Source: Annulohypoxylon bovei var. microspora (lineage: Eukaryota > Ascomycota > Sordariomycetes > Xylariales > Hypoxylaceae). From it: 64,000 nt of DNA. The position numbers were made by a program, and so were the translations under genes. Where the stretch lies: the NCBI GenBank assembly GCA_022836615.1, contig MU405258.1:62001-126000 (forward strand), written 5' to 3'. Shown here piece after piece: positions 23,975-35,254 of the stretch. Within the stretch, counting starts at the first letter, position 1. The number at the start of each line of letters is the position of its first letter. The notes under the pieces were generated by a model. The model did not search any database, had not been told where the DNA came from, and saw only the letters and a list, made by a program, of their open reading frames with translations.

Positions 23975-25519
23975 ATGGCAGGAGACGATGGACCCGAGGA
24001 GTTCCCTCAACCCTTCGACGCGAAGCGACTCGAGTCCGCGAAAAAACGAAAACATTCGCAATCCCCCGGCAGGAACAGAAACAAGCATCGTGATGATAGC
24101 TCAGACATGCCCGAGATCGACGAGCTCCCCCAGCCATTCGACGCCAAAAAGCTCGAACCAGCAAAGAAACGCCAGCGGTCTAGATCACCGACGGGCGAGG
24201 CGCCTCGACGGCTTAAGCGACCCGGTCGCGGTGCCCGCTTCTCCCAGGCCGAAAGCTCGACCATCCGCCACCGCCAGGAACAGCGCGACCGCGAGGCTGC
24301 CGAAGCCGCTACTACACAGGCGGTGCTTAGCCAGAGAGGCATCAACGACGTCGTGCGACAGCACTACAATGCCGTGCCGGAGCGAGGCCGAGACTGGCGG
24401 AAGACGGATAGCAGAATCAAGGGCTTGAGGTCGTTCAATAACTGGGTCAAGAGCACGCTCATACAGAAGTTCTCGCCGGACGAGGACTACACGCCCGGCG
24501 CTCACGAGCGAGGACAAGATCTGGCTGGCGCTAGGGACCAGCAGCTACTTGTCCTCGACATCGGATGTGGCAAGGGTGGTGATTTGGGCAAGTGGCAGCA
24601 GGCGCCGCAGAAAATTGCGCTTTACGTTGGATTGGATCCTGCAGATGTCTCGATCGATCAGGCGAGAGAGCGATACCGCAACATGAGCCACCGTGGCGGC
24701 GGCGGCGGTCGAGGTGGTAGGGGCGGCCACAGAGGCGGCCGCCACCAGCAGCACCTGTTTGATGCACGCTTCTTCGCGAAGGATTGCTACGGCGAGTCTA
24801 TCGGCGATATCGACATCGTCAGGCAAGTCGGATTCGATCCTGCGCCAATGGGGAGAAGCGGGTTCGATATCGTCAGCATGATGTTCTGTATGCACTACGC
24901 CTTCGAAAGCGAAGACAAGGCGAGAATGATGCTTCAGAACGTCTCTAGCTCTCTGAAGAAGGGTGGCCGTTTCATCGGCTGCATACCTAACTCGGACGTG
25001 ATCGGTGAACGAGTTGTCAAGTTTAACGAGTGGCTCGCGAAAAAGCAGAAGGCAGAGGGAACTAAAGAGAAGGAAGTCCCCCCGCCCAAAGAGGAGAAGG
25101 AAGAAGGGGAGGAAAAAGAAGAGGGAGAGGAAGGGGAGGAGGAGGAGGCTGAAGAAACCGCAGAATGGGGTAACGATCTGTACCGGGTTAGATTTCCCGG
25201 TAAGACACCCGCGGATGGAATATTTCGACCACCATTTGGCTGGAAATACAGCTTCTTCCTTGACGAAGCGGTAGAGGAAGTTCCCGAATACGTCGTACCG
25301 TGGCCGGCATTCCGTGCCATAGCGGAGGACTACAATCTCGAGCTACAGTATCATCAGAAGTTCGACGAAATCTGGGAGGCCGAAAAGGACGACCACATAC
25401 TAGGACCCCTCAGCGAGCGCATGGGCGTCCGCGAAAGGGGCAGAGGATCGCTTTTAGTCTCGCCGGAGGAGATGGAGGTTGCGAGCTTCTATCTGGCGTT
25501 CTGCTTCTATAAAGTATAG
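23975..25519 (+). CDS. ABD1: mRNA cap guanine-N7 methyltransferase
   Basis: Transfers a methyl group from SAM to the cap guanine of nuclear pre-mRNA. A single exon of 514 aa starts at the first in-frame ATG. The core starts near residue 125 (VVRQHYNAV). The SAM-binding motif is LDIGCGKGGDLGKW (about 193-206), followed by ALYVGLDPADVSI, SMMFCMHYAFE and the C-terminal YLAFCFYKV. The N-terminal tail is charged and repeats the motif PQPFDAK at residues 11-17 and 52-58, each followed by a basic SR-like stretch with an SP site. Two unusual insertions interrupt the catalytic domain. One is an RGG-rich loop (about 238-257); the other is a Glu/Lys-rich stretch (about 370-400). Both are likely solvent-exposed. 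Confidence 0.95.
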   Translation: MAGDDGPEEFPQPFDAKRLESAKKRKHSQSPGRNRNKHRDDSSDMPEIDELPQPFDAKKLEPAKKRQRSRSPTGEAPRRLKRPGRGARFSQAESSTIRHRQEQRDREAAEAATTQAVLSQRGINDVVRQHYNAVPERGRDWRKTDSRIKGLRSFNNWVKSTLIQKFSPDEDYTPGAHERGQDLAGARDQQLLVLDIGCGKGGDLGKWQQAPQKIALYVGLDPADVSIDQARERYRNMSHRGGGGGRGGRGGHRGGRHQQHLFDARFFAKDCYGESIGDIDIVRQVGFDPAPMGRSGFDIVSMMFCMHYAFESEDKARMMLQNVSSSLKKGGRFIGCIPNSDVIGERVVKFNEWLAKKQKAEGTKEKEVPPPKEEKEEGEEKEEGEEGEEEEAEETAEWGNDLYRVRFPGKTPADGIFRPPFGWKYSFFLDEAVEEVPEYVVPWPAFRAIAEDYNLELQYHQKFDEIWEAEKDDHILGPLSERMGVRERGRGSLLVSPEEMEVASFYLAFCFYKV

Positions 25520-26972
25520 GAGTTTGTTGTAGCAGGCGATAGGGGTTGGTTTATGTGTTGATTATTAGGCGGCACGCTTACTGGATGAAGGCATTGTTTG
25601 TTCACGAGCCTAACGTGTTTCTCGATGGTCTTGAAGGGGATTCTGAAAATCGTCTCCTGAACCCCAGCATACCCCGAGTTGATAGGATAGCATGTCAAAT
25701 AAATATGCTATAAATATGCTCGTTTACTATTAGTCGTATGTTCAAGTTGTGACTAAGTTCATACAAGATTCTAATTATTAATAGTGAACATAACGTAACT
25801 AGACGGCGATATGCTAAGGAGAACTCACAATTCAAGCTCAATTCTTTGGCCTTCTAAGCAACAACTGGTGGTGGTTTCCTCCTTATTGGATCCCCACTTT
25901 CTAGTTTGGGTAATGCTGCTAACTTTCTATTGGTCAGGCCGCTATAGGTAGGTATTATCCCGTGTTGCTCGCCCCTTACTTACCAAAGGGGTAGATTATT
26001 GTAGTTGCCGACGACAAGAAGACAAAGTCCCCTATTATACAGATCTGAGAAAGTAACGGAAATTATAACAAATTAAAGAATGGAAGTGTCCCATTATCGT
26101 CTTCGCCATCTACCCAGCCGCACGACCCACATGCGAGTATACACTCGCCCCCCTGAAATAATGTTAGTACGAATTGCAAAAGTGACTTTATCAACCACCC
26201 ATGATCTGAGTATCACACCAAGTTTCAATCCTAAATAAAGTCACGGAATCTCATCCTTAAAACATATAATTTTTTTTATAAAATAAGTTATACTCATATT
26301 ACCCTTTCTTTTTATTGGAAATAAATTTAAAAAATTTAAATGTTTCAAGAATACGTTTCAAAGCCTTGCTCACTACTTGGGTACCCTGGTGTAAATCTGT
26401 ATCAAAATAAGGTTCGTACTAACATTATTTCAGGGGGTCGAGTGTACCTAATAGTCCCCCCTTTTCCGAGTTTACCTAACCTATCCCACGTAAATATCGC
26501 CAGTCGCTATCTAGAATATTGCCGCCCTCTGCTCCATTTCTAGAGCCTTATTCATACAAGTAAAACAAATGGACAAACAGAAAAAACAGGAAACTGGCGT
26601 GTTAATGGATTCGTAAGAGATCATCAAGAACTCAAAACCTCGCTTGTTATCGTCTTGGGACAACGCATACTGTTCTTCTGCCGTGTAAAGCAAAAACAAG
26701 ACATGTACCACCCAGGCTGGATGACCCAAGGAAGGAAAACAAAAATAAAAAATAGAAAATAAAGACACGCAGTACCACAACCACCCCCCTTTTTTACGAA
26801 CCGGGTAATATAGGTACCTACCGCCCCGAGTGCCATGTGTTCCATCCTCGGGAATATTAGCCATGCGTATTTTTCTCTGTTTTCGTAGAAGCCCCCTTAA
26901 CCTCCCCCTATCCGCTCGCGCCCCGGCCCCCTTTACAACTCAAGCACACGTCCCAACGACCCGACCAGCGCG
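25520..26972. other. Intergenic, no gene recognised
   Basis: About 1.45 kb between ABD1 and the Clr5-domain gene, moderately AT-rich near 26230-26340. Overlapping short frames at 26340-26864 have no family features. Confidence 0.6.
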
Positions 26973-27068
26973 TCACGCCCACAGCCCCTCGCCCTCGCCC
27001 CGCGGGCCGTCGAGGCCCTGGCCCTGGCCCGGCGCGTGCGCGTCGCGGTGCGCGGGGCCGTCGTAGTA

Positions 27069-27111
<43 letters not shown>

Positions 27112-28090
27112 CGCCCCTGGCCGTCCACGTGCCGCAGGTAGCGCGTGTTCGACAGCAGCACGCCGTGGCCGCCGAAGTACGTCGGCGGCGCCATGATCTC
27201 CGCGCTACCGCCGCCGTGGTTATGGCTGTAGCTGTGGCTGTGGCTGGTGGGCGGGGTGGTGGTGAATCCGTCGAAGTCCGATACGGACGTGGAGGACGTG
27301 GAGGAGTTGCTGAGACGCTTGGGACGCGGGAGGGGCGGAGATGCGGTGTCCCAGGTGAAGTTCATGGTGCTGCTACTGTTGCTGTTGCTGTTGCTGAGAT
27401 GGCCGTGCGGCGGCGAGAGCTGCGGCTTCGGCTTGATGTCGTAGGATCTGGGGAGGGGGGAGGTGTTAGTGAGCATGGCAAGGTAGGTAGGTAAGTCGAT
27501 TAGTTGACGAGAAGGGGGAAGGTTAAAGTCGAGCATACTTGTCCGTGCTGTATATCCGCGTCTGCCGGCCGCCCACGGAGTCGTACGCAGGCTGCTGGTT
27601 TATCTGCGGCGGCATGGCCAGATGGCCGTTGACGCCGTGGGGGAGCACGGCGGCCATGGGCGGAGACGTGGTATCTAAACCGCTCGGGAAGATGCCGTCG
27701 TTGATGCTGCTGCCGCTGCCGCTCGAGCTCGACGAGGCGCGCTTCCGACAGTTGTATTTCCGGATGCCCCAGCGGATCAAGCGGCCTCTATATGCTCTGA
27801 CCCTGCAATAGGGGAAGCGCGTTTATATTAGTGCCTGTTTTCTCGTGTACCTAGTTACTCGCATCGCAGAGCCCGGGATAAGTGCAAGGAGGCAGATGAC
27901 GGCGAATTAGGGGATGATAAAGGGAATAATAGGAAATAAAATCAGGAGATAGGAGAAGAGGAAAAAGGGTCGTTTCTTACGAGGCTTTGAACCCATACTG
28001 ATCGATCATCATCTGGCGCACGACCGAGAGCGTGTTCTCGGCGTAGAGGTCCTTGATGGTGGCCTCGTACACGTCCCATTGCTTGGTCAT
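26973..28090 (-). CDS. Clr5-domain protein
   Basis: Exons on the minus strand are 28090-27981, 27802-27539 and 27447-26973, giving 282 aa. The N-terminal 55 residues match the fungal Clr5 domain: W-x2-Y-x3-I-x2-LY, VVRQMM-x3-GF, YRGRLIRWGIRKYNC across the first junction. The domain is known from S. pombe Clr5, linked to silencing at the mating-type region, and is common in filamentous ascomycetes, often at the N-terminus of large proteins. The rest is low complexity: Ser-, His- and Pro-rich stretches and a tract of 11 glycines coded by a pure GGC repeat. A nuclear regulatory role is inference. The C-terminal end depends on the frame after the Gly tract and is less certain. Confidence 0.75.
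27069..27101 (+). repeat. (GCC)11 microsatellite in the Clr5-domain gene
   Basis: Eleven pure GCC units, coding for 11 consecutive glycines (GGC) on the minus strand. Confidence 0.9.
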
Positions 28091-29867
28091 ATTTGCAACA
28101 ATAATAATGGTCTACTCTACTCTTCTCGGAGGTGATGCCGAGTCGCAAGTTAAACTACCAGTTACGAACGCAAGTAAGTGGCAAGGGGGGGATGAAAGGC
28201 GAACAAGAAGCAGTCGCGCCATATCTCGGGGCAAGCAGGTAAAGCGGTCGTCATTTGATGTCACGTTTTCTTTCCTCGTTGGGAGACGCAAGCGAAGGGG
28301 GAAAAAAGGGTCAGAGCCTCACCGGAATTCCCTTCGAACTACACCACGCTACACTACGTGCGGGGAGCCTACCTACCTGAGATGATCTATTGATCTTTTA
28401 GGGAAAGGGGGGCGGGTTTTTTCGTCGGTTAGGGAGGGCTAAATAGAGGCTTGTCTGTCCGCGCGGCTCACAGTCCCTACCTAGGTAAGAGAAAGGACCA
28501 GCAGGCTACGGGGCAGTCCTGCTCATCGCCTGTCTTCCCTTCGCACATCCATCCCACCCGCCGGTTCTGCAAGTTACTTACCTACCTCCGCTACCATATC
28601 CTATCCAGGTTGGCTTGCATGAGGATGGGATTAAGAGGCGTATTATGGCCCAGGTGCAGGAACCATCCTAGGCTAGAGCCTTACCACTAAGCCGGGCTCG
28701 ATCTGGGTGGGAAGGATGTAAGGAAAATCCCCTACAGATATGGCTTATGGGCGTAAAATTGTCCTTGGTAGATCTGGGGAAAGAATCCGCGAAAAAAAAC
28801 AAAAGGACATCATGTTTTTGTCTAGGCCGCAGCCACAGTCCGGAGCCTGCTTCTCTAGCGTTATCAACACAACTGATCGGAGAGATAATAATGTTGCATG
28901 GTAAGGCAGTTATGTATGTAGGTATGTACGAAATCTACCTAGCTAGGGATTTTGGTATAGGTGTATATTATAGCCTTATAGCCTCATGCTGGAAATCGTC
29001 AGATATCGTACATTTTTGATTAAGGCTCTGCACGAAATTATACTTGCGTCTGTCTTGTAACATGAGATGAACCGGTATACCACCCAAGCTTAGAGTCAGC
29101 CCCCACGATCGCACACTGACTCACCTCACCTTGAAGCCACACCACCCCTTCACCTGAGGCTGACTGCCCTTATGGTACCGCGCGGTTGAAGACGCTTTTG
29201 AAACCCGCCAATCGGATATGGGCTATAATTCAGTATGCTTTGTGAGCGGTTTTAGTCATCGTTAGACAATACTATTAATAGGATTCAGGTAGTCGAAGGG
29301 GCTGGCCGACCTATAGTCTAGAGAGCTAAGGGGGTATTTAGGATATGAGATATGAACAAACGACTTTAAAGGCATAATTATAATCTAAAGACGAAACTCT
29401 TGAACTATAGCTCAGCCTTCCTGAAATATGAAATACAAAATTCTCGAAGACTTAAGACGGACTAGAAGGTTAGTGATCTCATTGGCATATTAAAAGGCGA
29501 TTTGAAGAAAATACAATACCACCCCGCCCTTATGCGCTGCAGCCTCATTCCTTTTGTTCTTGCTTACTGCCGCATGCTGATTCAGTCATGTTTCTAAGCA
29601 ACCCCGCTTCCGACCGCCTCGTTTGATCCTTCGATTTATACATTAAGATCGCCGTGCGCCGCGCCCCAGGAGAAGAATTGCCTAGCCAAAGCCTAAATCA
29701 CTCGTGCGAGTCCGGGCCAGTGTCCTCCTAGTCAACGCCAATGAGGCTGAATCGAGCTGAATCGATCCTCAAACCCAGCTCACTATAATCTCACTCAACC
29801 ATTATAGACTTGGCCGCGAAAAAACCTTCCAACTTTTCCGACGCGGGACGGTGGGCAAGCTGCGTCT
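28091..29867. other. Intergenic, no gene recognised
   Basis: About 1.8 kb upstream of the Clr5-domain gene and downstream of the Slm1-type gene. It holds several short frames with no family features and copies of the dispersed motif near 28367-28381 and 28478-28490. Confidence 0.6.
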
Positions 29868-31439
29868 CTAAGCAGCTTCTGCTTTCTTCTCATCCGCAGA
29901 AGAGCCGCTCTTAATAGTGTCCTGTTTGACAATGGTCGGCGAGATCTCTGTCGGACTGCTGACAGTTTCTCCGCCAGTGATGCCAGTATCCTGCTCCTTG
30001 TGGGCAGCTGGGTCAATTTTTTCGAGGGTTGGTTTCGTCTCACTAACAGTGCCACTAGGGGAAGACGGCTGGCTTTCGTAAGCTGGACCTGTCGCACCGG
30101 CAGCAATACGAATAGCGTCGAACCATTTCTGAGCCTCGGCCGCGGAGTGAGCCTTGAAGTTAAGTTCGGAGGTTCCTGCGATTTTGCTACTAAAACTCTT
30201 GCTCTTATCCTTCCCCTTGACGGAGAACTTCTCGCCACTAGGGGCGCCGATAACAGCATCTGGGAGGTAGATGGAGAGTTCCGGCTTTGGGTCATATCGC
30301 AGGTTATCGTCGTCCTTAAACTCATGCAAGTACTTGGAGGGGGTCACAACATAGTATCCGGACTGTGTACCCCAAGATAGTTTATTCCGCGACTTGCGCT
30401 CTAGACTACCTTCGATGAGCGCTTTAGTTGATGTGTGATTTTGGTTGGGAAACACAAGCTCTTCCACGGTTCGCGGCGGATCATTCGGATCAACGAGGCG
30501 GTGGCCCTCACGGACGATAAAGCCCTGCCATTCAAAGTCGCCCGGGATACGTTGCGCCGCGCCCAGCATGTCAGTGTAGAGCGCTCTCGTCTTCTCAGCC
30601 TGCCCGCCAGCGACCTGGTTCAATGCATCCATCGATTGTTGGACCACTTCGACTACGTGGGCTTCGAAGGCCTTAAAGCTGTCCTGAACATTGATAAGGT
30701 CGTTTCTGTGGTTGTTTTCTTCGATAACCTGCTTGTTTAACCTGTGGATGACGCCTCGTTGGATGACATAAGGGTCGTCGCCCGGGGTCATCTTACCCCC
30801 CGTGGACTCGAAAGCCGCGGTATGCTGACCAAGTAGTTCGATATGCTTTTGGGTGGTGTTCCTAGCCTTCTCGATATCTTTCGCTCCCTTTTCAACTCCG
30901 TGGGATACCTCCTTCTGCTTTGCCTTAATTTCCTTGTGCAGTCGCTCAAGAATAGGTAGGACGGAGCCCTTAAGGGTTTTTTCTGTTTCGGCATTCGAGT
31001 TGATCATAGCCTGAATATGTTAAACGTCGCGAACGAAAAGTTAAGAGAGTCTAAGATTAAATATCTTACCTGAGTGTTGACTCGCATATTTTCGAAGAAT
31101 CCGGCGACTCCGCCAAGATCTTGGTCAAAGTGCGCTCCCTCCTTTAGAGGATGGGAGATGGTCTTAAGCACCTTCTCATACTCTTTAGAGTGCGCCTTAT
31201 GAACCTTCTCTACCGCGCCGACATAATCCTCGAGATACCCTACGGCATGTTTCCATGCTTGAAGTCTTTCGGCAAGTAGACCGGCCGTCTAAGAATACGG
31301 CGCCCGTGTTAGTGCTAGAAATAGAGAATAGGGAAGCTTAGATGCAACTCACACTAGTAGGATCGATATCTGGCACAGCTTCTAATTCGCTCATATTAGT
31401 CGTCTTCCTCACGGGAAGAGGCTGCGAGTCGCCGCTCAT
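29868..31439 (-). CDS. Slm1-type BAR-like and PH domain protein
   Basis: Homologue of yeast Slm1/Slm2, plasma-membrane PI(4,5)P2-binding proteins linked to eisosomes and TORC2 signalling. Exons on the minus strand are 31439-31353, 31288-31070 and 31010-29868, giving 482 aa. All joins are in phase 0 or match family sequence (ENMRVNTQ to AMINSNAETEKTLKG). Residues about 35-240 are helical and charged (AERLQAWKHAVGYLEDYV), fitting a BAR-like dimer. A PH domain at about 294-400 starts IEGSLERKSR and ends AAEAQKWFDAIRIAA. The tail is Ser/Thr/Pro/Glu-rich with many SP and TP sites, possible phosphorylation targets (inference). Confidence 0.88.
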
Positions 31440-33252
31440 CTTGCGATCTTGGTATTTTGCGAATTTCGGAGCTTTGTAGGTATGTATGTCTTGCTTCTAA
31501 TTGCCGCCGCTAGTCCGAAAATCACCCCGCACTGAGGACGATGCGATCTACCGATTGACAATTTGCTGATGTCGATGGAAATTGAATGCCTATTCAAAAG
31601 ATTTCGATTCTTCTTTCACGATGGGAATGGTAATAATGATGTATTTCGAGTCGGTGAGGTGAGGTGAAACAAACCCCTAGGAATTATCAAGATTAAACAT
31701 TAACCAAGCTTGAGCCAAGCAATCTCCCAATGTTTAATAGCACCACGACTGGGCAGTTATGTCTGGTGATGCGAATTGGTGGACATTAAAACCCCTGCGT
31801 CGATCATCGAGCTTGGACCCTGGTAGGGAATAGTATGACGCCGATTTATCGATTGTTGATATCAGACAACCCTTACATCTAGCTTGAACAGGTTAGGAAT
31901 TCGATCTATAGATTGATGCTAGCAATGCTAATAATGTGTAGTAGGAATTTTAGGAAGATGTTGAAGTCATCAAGAATTCCGTCGCACAGCTGCGGCCAAT
32001 TAAACATTCGCGATGGTAGTACCGCATCGAGCTTTCTCGCAAAGGGAAAAATCTTATGGAAAAATGATGTCATCCCTGCTTTAGATAATTGTATGTAAGC
32101 AAGTTTCCAGCTTCAATAAAACAATCTAGGTACTAAGTACAGTACCAAGTACATTGGACCGATTCAATTGATGTCTGTGTTATATCCCTGTGATCATTTT
32201 TTTCCCAATTATCACGATGTTCTCGACAACGTTGCATCATTCGACTGGACAAAGCATAGGTAGGTAGCTTATTAAGTTAGGTATCTATCTGTGTACGTAC
32301 GATGCAGCACATACATATTGGCAGCTACCTAAATCAAAGCCAACAATATCTATTGGATCATCACTTGACCTACATACCCCTTACTCATGCCTCGATAGGA
32401 TTCCAGAAGGCGAAAAAAAAAAAAAAAAAGGGGGGGGTCTACGGTTGAGGATAACCACTCACCCGGTAAAGACCGACTTAAAACCAAGAAGGTATCGCAA
32501 AGTGCGACAATTCCGCAAGCGGACAGGCCGAGATCTCGGGATGGACAAATGTCGTATTCCACCGTTTGAACTTGCTAGTACCGACATACCTTACGCGAGA
32601 CCCAAGAACCTCGCAAGGTAGCAAGCGAGAAAAAAATCCTCGTTTCTTTCTAGGTAACTTGAATACAACAGCAGTATTAATGCAACACTCCATAATACAT
32701 CAATACACATGACAGCCTGGGCACGTTATGCAAGAACACAACCGTAATTATCCGTGCTGAGGTTGCAAGTGAAAAACTTTCTTTTGTTTCTTCTTTCTCC
32801 TCGGTAACTAACTTGCCGAGGTGTCAGGAATGGACAGTGGTATCACCTCCTGACGCTGACTGTCTTGGTGTTTTTTTTGGTGTCTAAATGCCAATGGTGA
32901 ACAAGAACAAGATTGGGTATATAAAAATTCTCAGGTATGTCCATCCTTAACAAAACCGGCCAATTTGATCGCCTGCTTGAATCCCACAACTAAAACACCA
33001 TTTCGCCGCTCCGTATAATGTATATGTATATGTATGTACGTGTGGCCCGTCCCGATGAAACCAACCCCCTTTACGAACCATGGCGCATGTGAATGTTCCC
33101 CCTGAGCCATTAAACGCCTAGCCAAGAGAAAAATATACAACAAATAAATCACTCCGATAGCTTTGGTAATCCATAGAAAATCTTAGGTTGGGAAGCATTT
33201 CCAAATGGCAAAGTAACAGTAGTAGTCACAATCCACAAAAGCATCGTGGCAA
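31440..33252. other. Intergenic, no gene recognised
   Basis: About 1.8 kb between the Slm1-type gene and the arrestin gene. It contains an A17-G8 homopolymer pair (32413-32437) and TATG/TGTA-rich simple sequence near 33018-33041. No supported gene. Confidence 0.6.
32413..32437 (+). repeat. A17-G8 homopolymer block
   Basis: Seventeen A followed directly by eight G. It is prone to length error in assemblies. Confidence 0.85.
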
Positions 33253-35254
33253 CTAGCCAGTCCTGCCTTGGATGAGTCGCAGCCGTCGCTCGCCATCATT
33301 GCCACCGACCGCAGCATGGCTGGGGAAGAAATTAAATCCCCCCATTGAGTGCCGATTGGCCGACCTTGTTCTTGACGTGCTTCTTGACCCGGTGGCCGAA
33401 GGTGTCCTGGAGCCCTCCGCATGCGGGCCCTCTGTGATGGTTGCCAAGGGGTCGGTTGTCACGATGCGGGTAGGCGAACTCGGCGAACTCATCGAACTCA
33501 TGGCGGTCTGGTAATCCGGAAGCGCAATGGGACCCGTGTAACTGTTCGACCTTGGCAGCGGTGCCCTAGTGGCCGTCGTATAACTCGGTACTTTGCTCAG
33601 TTGCTCCATGTCTAGGAACTCGTTGTGCTCCGGCGGTGTGTGGTGACCCCCTGCATGAGGTGGATGATCCTCCTCGCTTGTCTGCCGCGATAGCTGTGTT
33701 GAATGTACTTGCGAAGAGTCTCCTGTGTGCTCGCCATCTTGCGGGTGGTGAAATGGGGTTGTAGAACCCGACACGGATGTCATCGAAGTGTAGGATTCGT
33801 TCCTCCGGGATTCGTCAAGAGATACATTTTGTAATCTAGAAGATAGAGCCGCGGGAGGAACAGCTATAGCATGAGCCATTGCTGCTAGATTTTCTGTCGA
33901 GCCCGCCCGTGATTGTGCGTAGAATGGACTGTTGACACCGCTCTGTACCGCGGGAGTCATAAGTCCGTTTGGTTCCATGTCTTCGTAAAGTTGGTCTAGT
34001 ACGTGCATTCCGTAGCCCGGAGGTGCCATGCTTGACACTTCGCTTTCAGCAGTTGATTCGCTAGAGTTTTCTGGTGCTTGGGAAACTAGATTGCCCTCCT
34101 CGTCTAAAGGCATGTTTGGTGAGATAAAGATCGTGATCGGCAATGATGCCCGAAGCTGTTCACATAGTTAACATATACATCCTCCTCAAACCTAGCTCGT
34201 GGTGTAAAATCATACCTCTGAAATGTGGCCGTCGGGGTTCCTCAGCGCAACTGTTAACTTAAGCTTATGCCTGATCTTGATGCCGTGAACTGAACAATCC
34301 TGGATGCATCTGCTCAATCTCTTGGGTAGCGGTAATTCCTTGAGAATGACCCATCCTTCCTGACCTGTCTCTTCGATATTATCATGCCAGTTGTTTTCGC
34401 GGGTGATTTCGAAATTCCACGAGGTGACATCGCGATCGTGCTTGTACGATTTGGTTGGGACCGGAAAACTCGACACGCTGAACTCCTGGATTTCGATAAG
34501 TTTAATCGTGATACCGCCCATTTCTAAACCCTTCAACAGCGGCGTGAATCGCATCTCTAAAGGAATGTTGCTACCAAATACCACAGCTTTTTGCGGGATG
34601 ACCACGGAGTACTCGACCTTGTTAGGCCATATATTCTCTACACTCATGGCGTGGTTGAACTCAAGCGCTGCTGGTTCTAATGTTCGAATAATTCGGAGTC
34701 GTTTGTAAGCATGCACATTCTTCGCTAATTTCCCCCGTGAGATGGTCGCTTTTAAGATATAGGTGATACCGGTTTGGTAGAGCCCCTCGACACTCTCGGA
34801 AGTATCTCCCGGCAGCAGATATTCGAACGGCCACTCATAGTTCCCAGGGGCTAAAGTATTGTGATGCGTCGTTTCTCCCACGAAAGCAGGCCAGGTATGT
34901 CTTAGAATAATGACCGTCCTGTCGACTTTCTGGTTGTGAATACCCGACGGCGTTTGCCTCCCATCAACCCACGCAACCCGGCAACTACCCATTAGTCGCA
35001 GGTGAACATCTTCGACTTTTAACGGTTCTCTTAGACATAAGACTAAGACGCCCTTCAACAGTTGGCCGGAAGCCTCATGTTCGTTTCCACGTAAAACGAT
35101 GAAATCGTTCTCGAGACTGTAGCTGATACTCAGTAACAAGTCGTTGGTTGCGGTTTTTGCTGTTAGTCAACACCAGCGGTTCAGCTTACCGTATCTCGAA
35201 TAAGGTACAGGCACTCCGGCCAGCAACCGAGGTGAAAGGATTAAAAGAAGGCAT
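33253..35254 (-). CDS. creD: Arrestin-like ubiquitin-ligase adaptor (CreD/ApyA family)
   Basis: Alpha-arrestin of the Rod1/Art4 and Aspergillus CreD/ApyA group. These adaptors bring Rsp5/HulA-type HECT ligases to membrane transporters. Exons on the minus strand are 35254-35190, 35116-34216 and 34155-33253, giving 622 aa. The joins give LFEIR-LENDFIVLRGNEHEASG and NPDGHISE-LRASLPITIFISP, both family signatures. The arrestin N and C domains fill residues 15-340 (HAMSVENIWPNKVEY is diagnostic). The Ser-rich tail has one PPxY motif (PPGY, 367-370) and looser LPDY and VPSY motifs that WW domains could bind. The start MPSFNPF fits the family; the frame is open further upstream, but an earlier Met is less likely. 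CreD and its paralogue ApyA are hard to tell apart without a tree. Confidence 0.88.
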
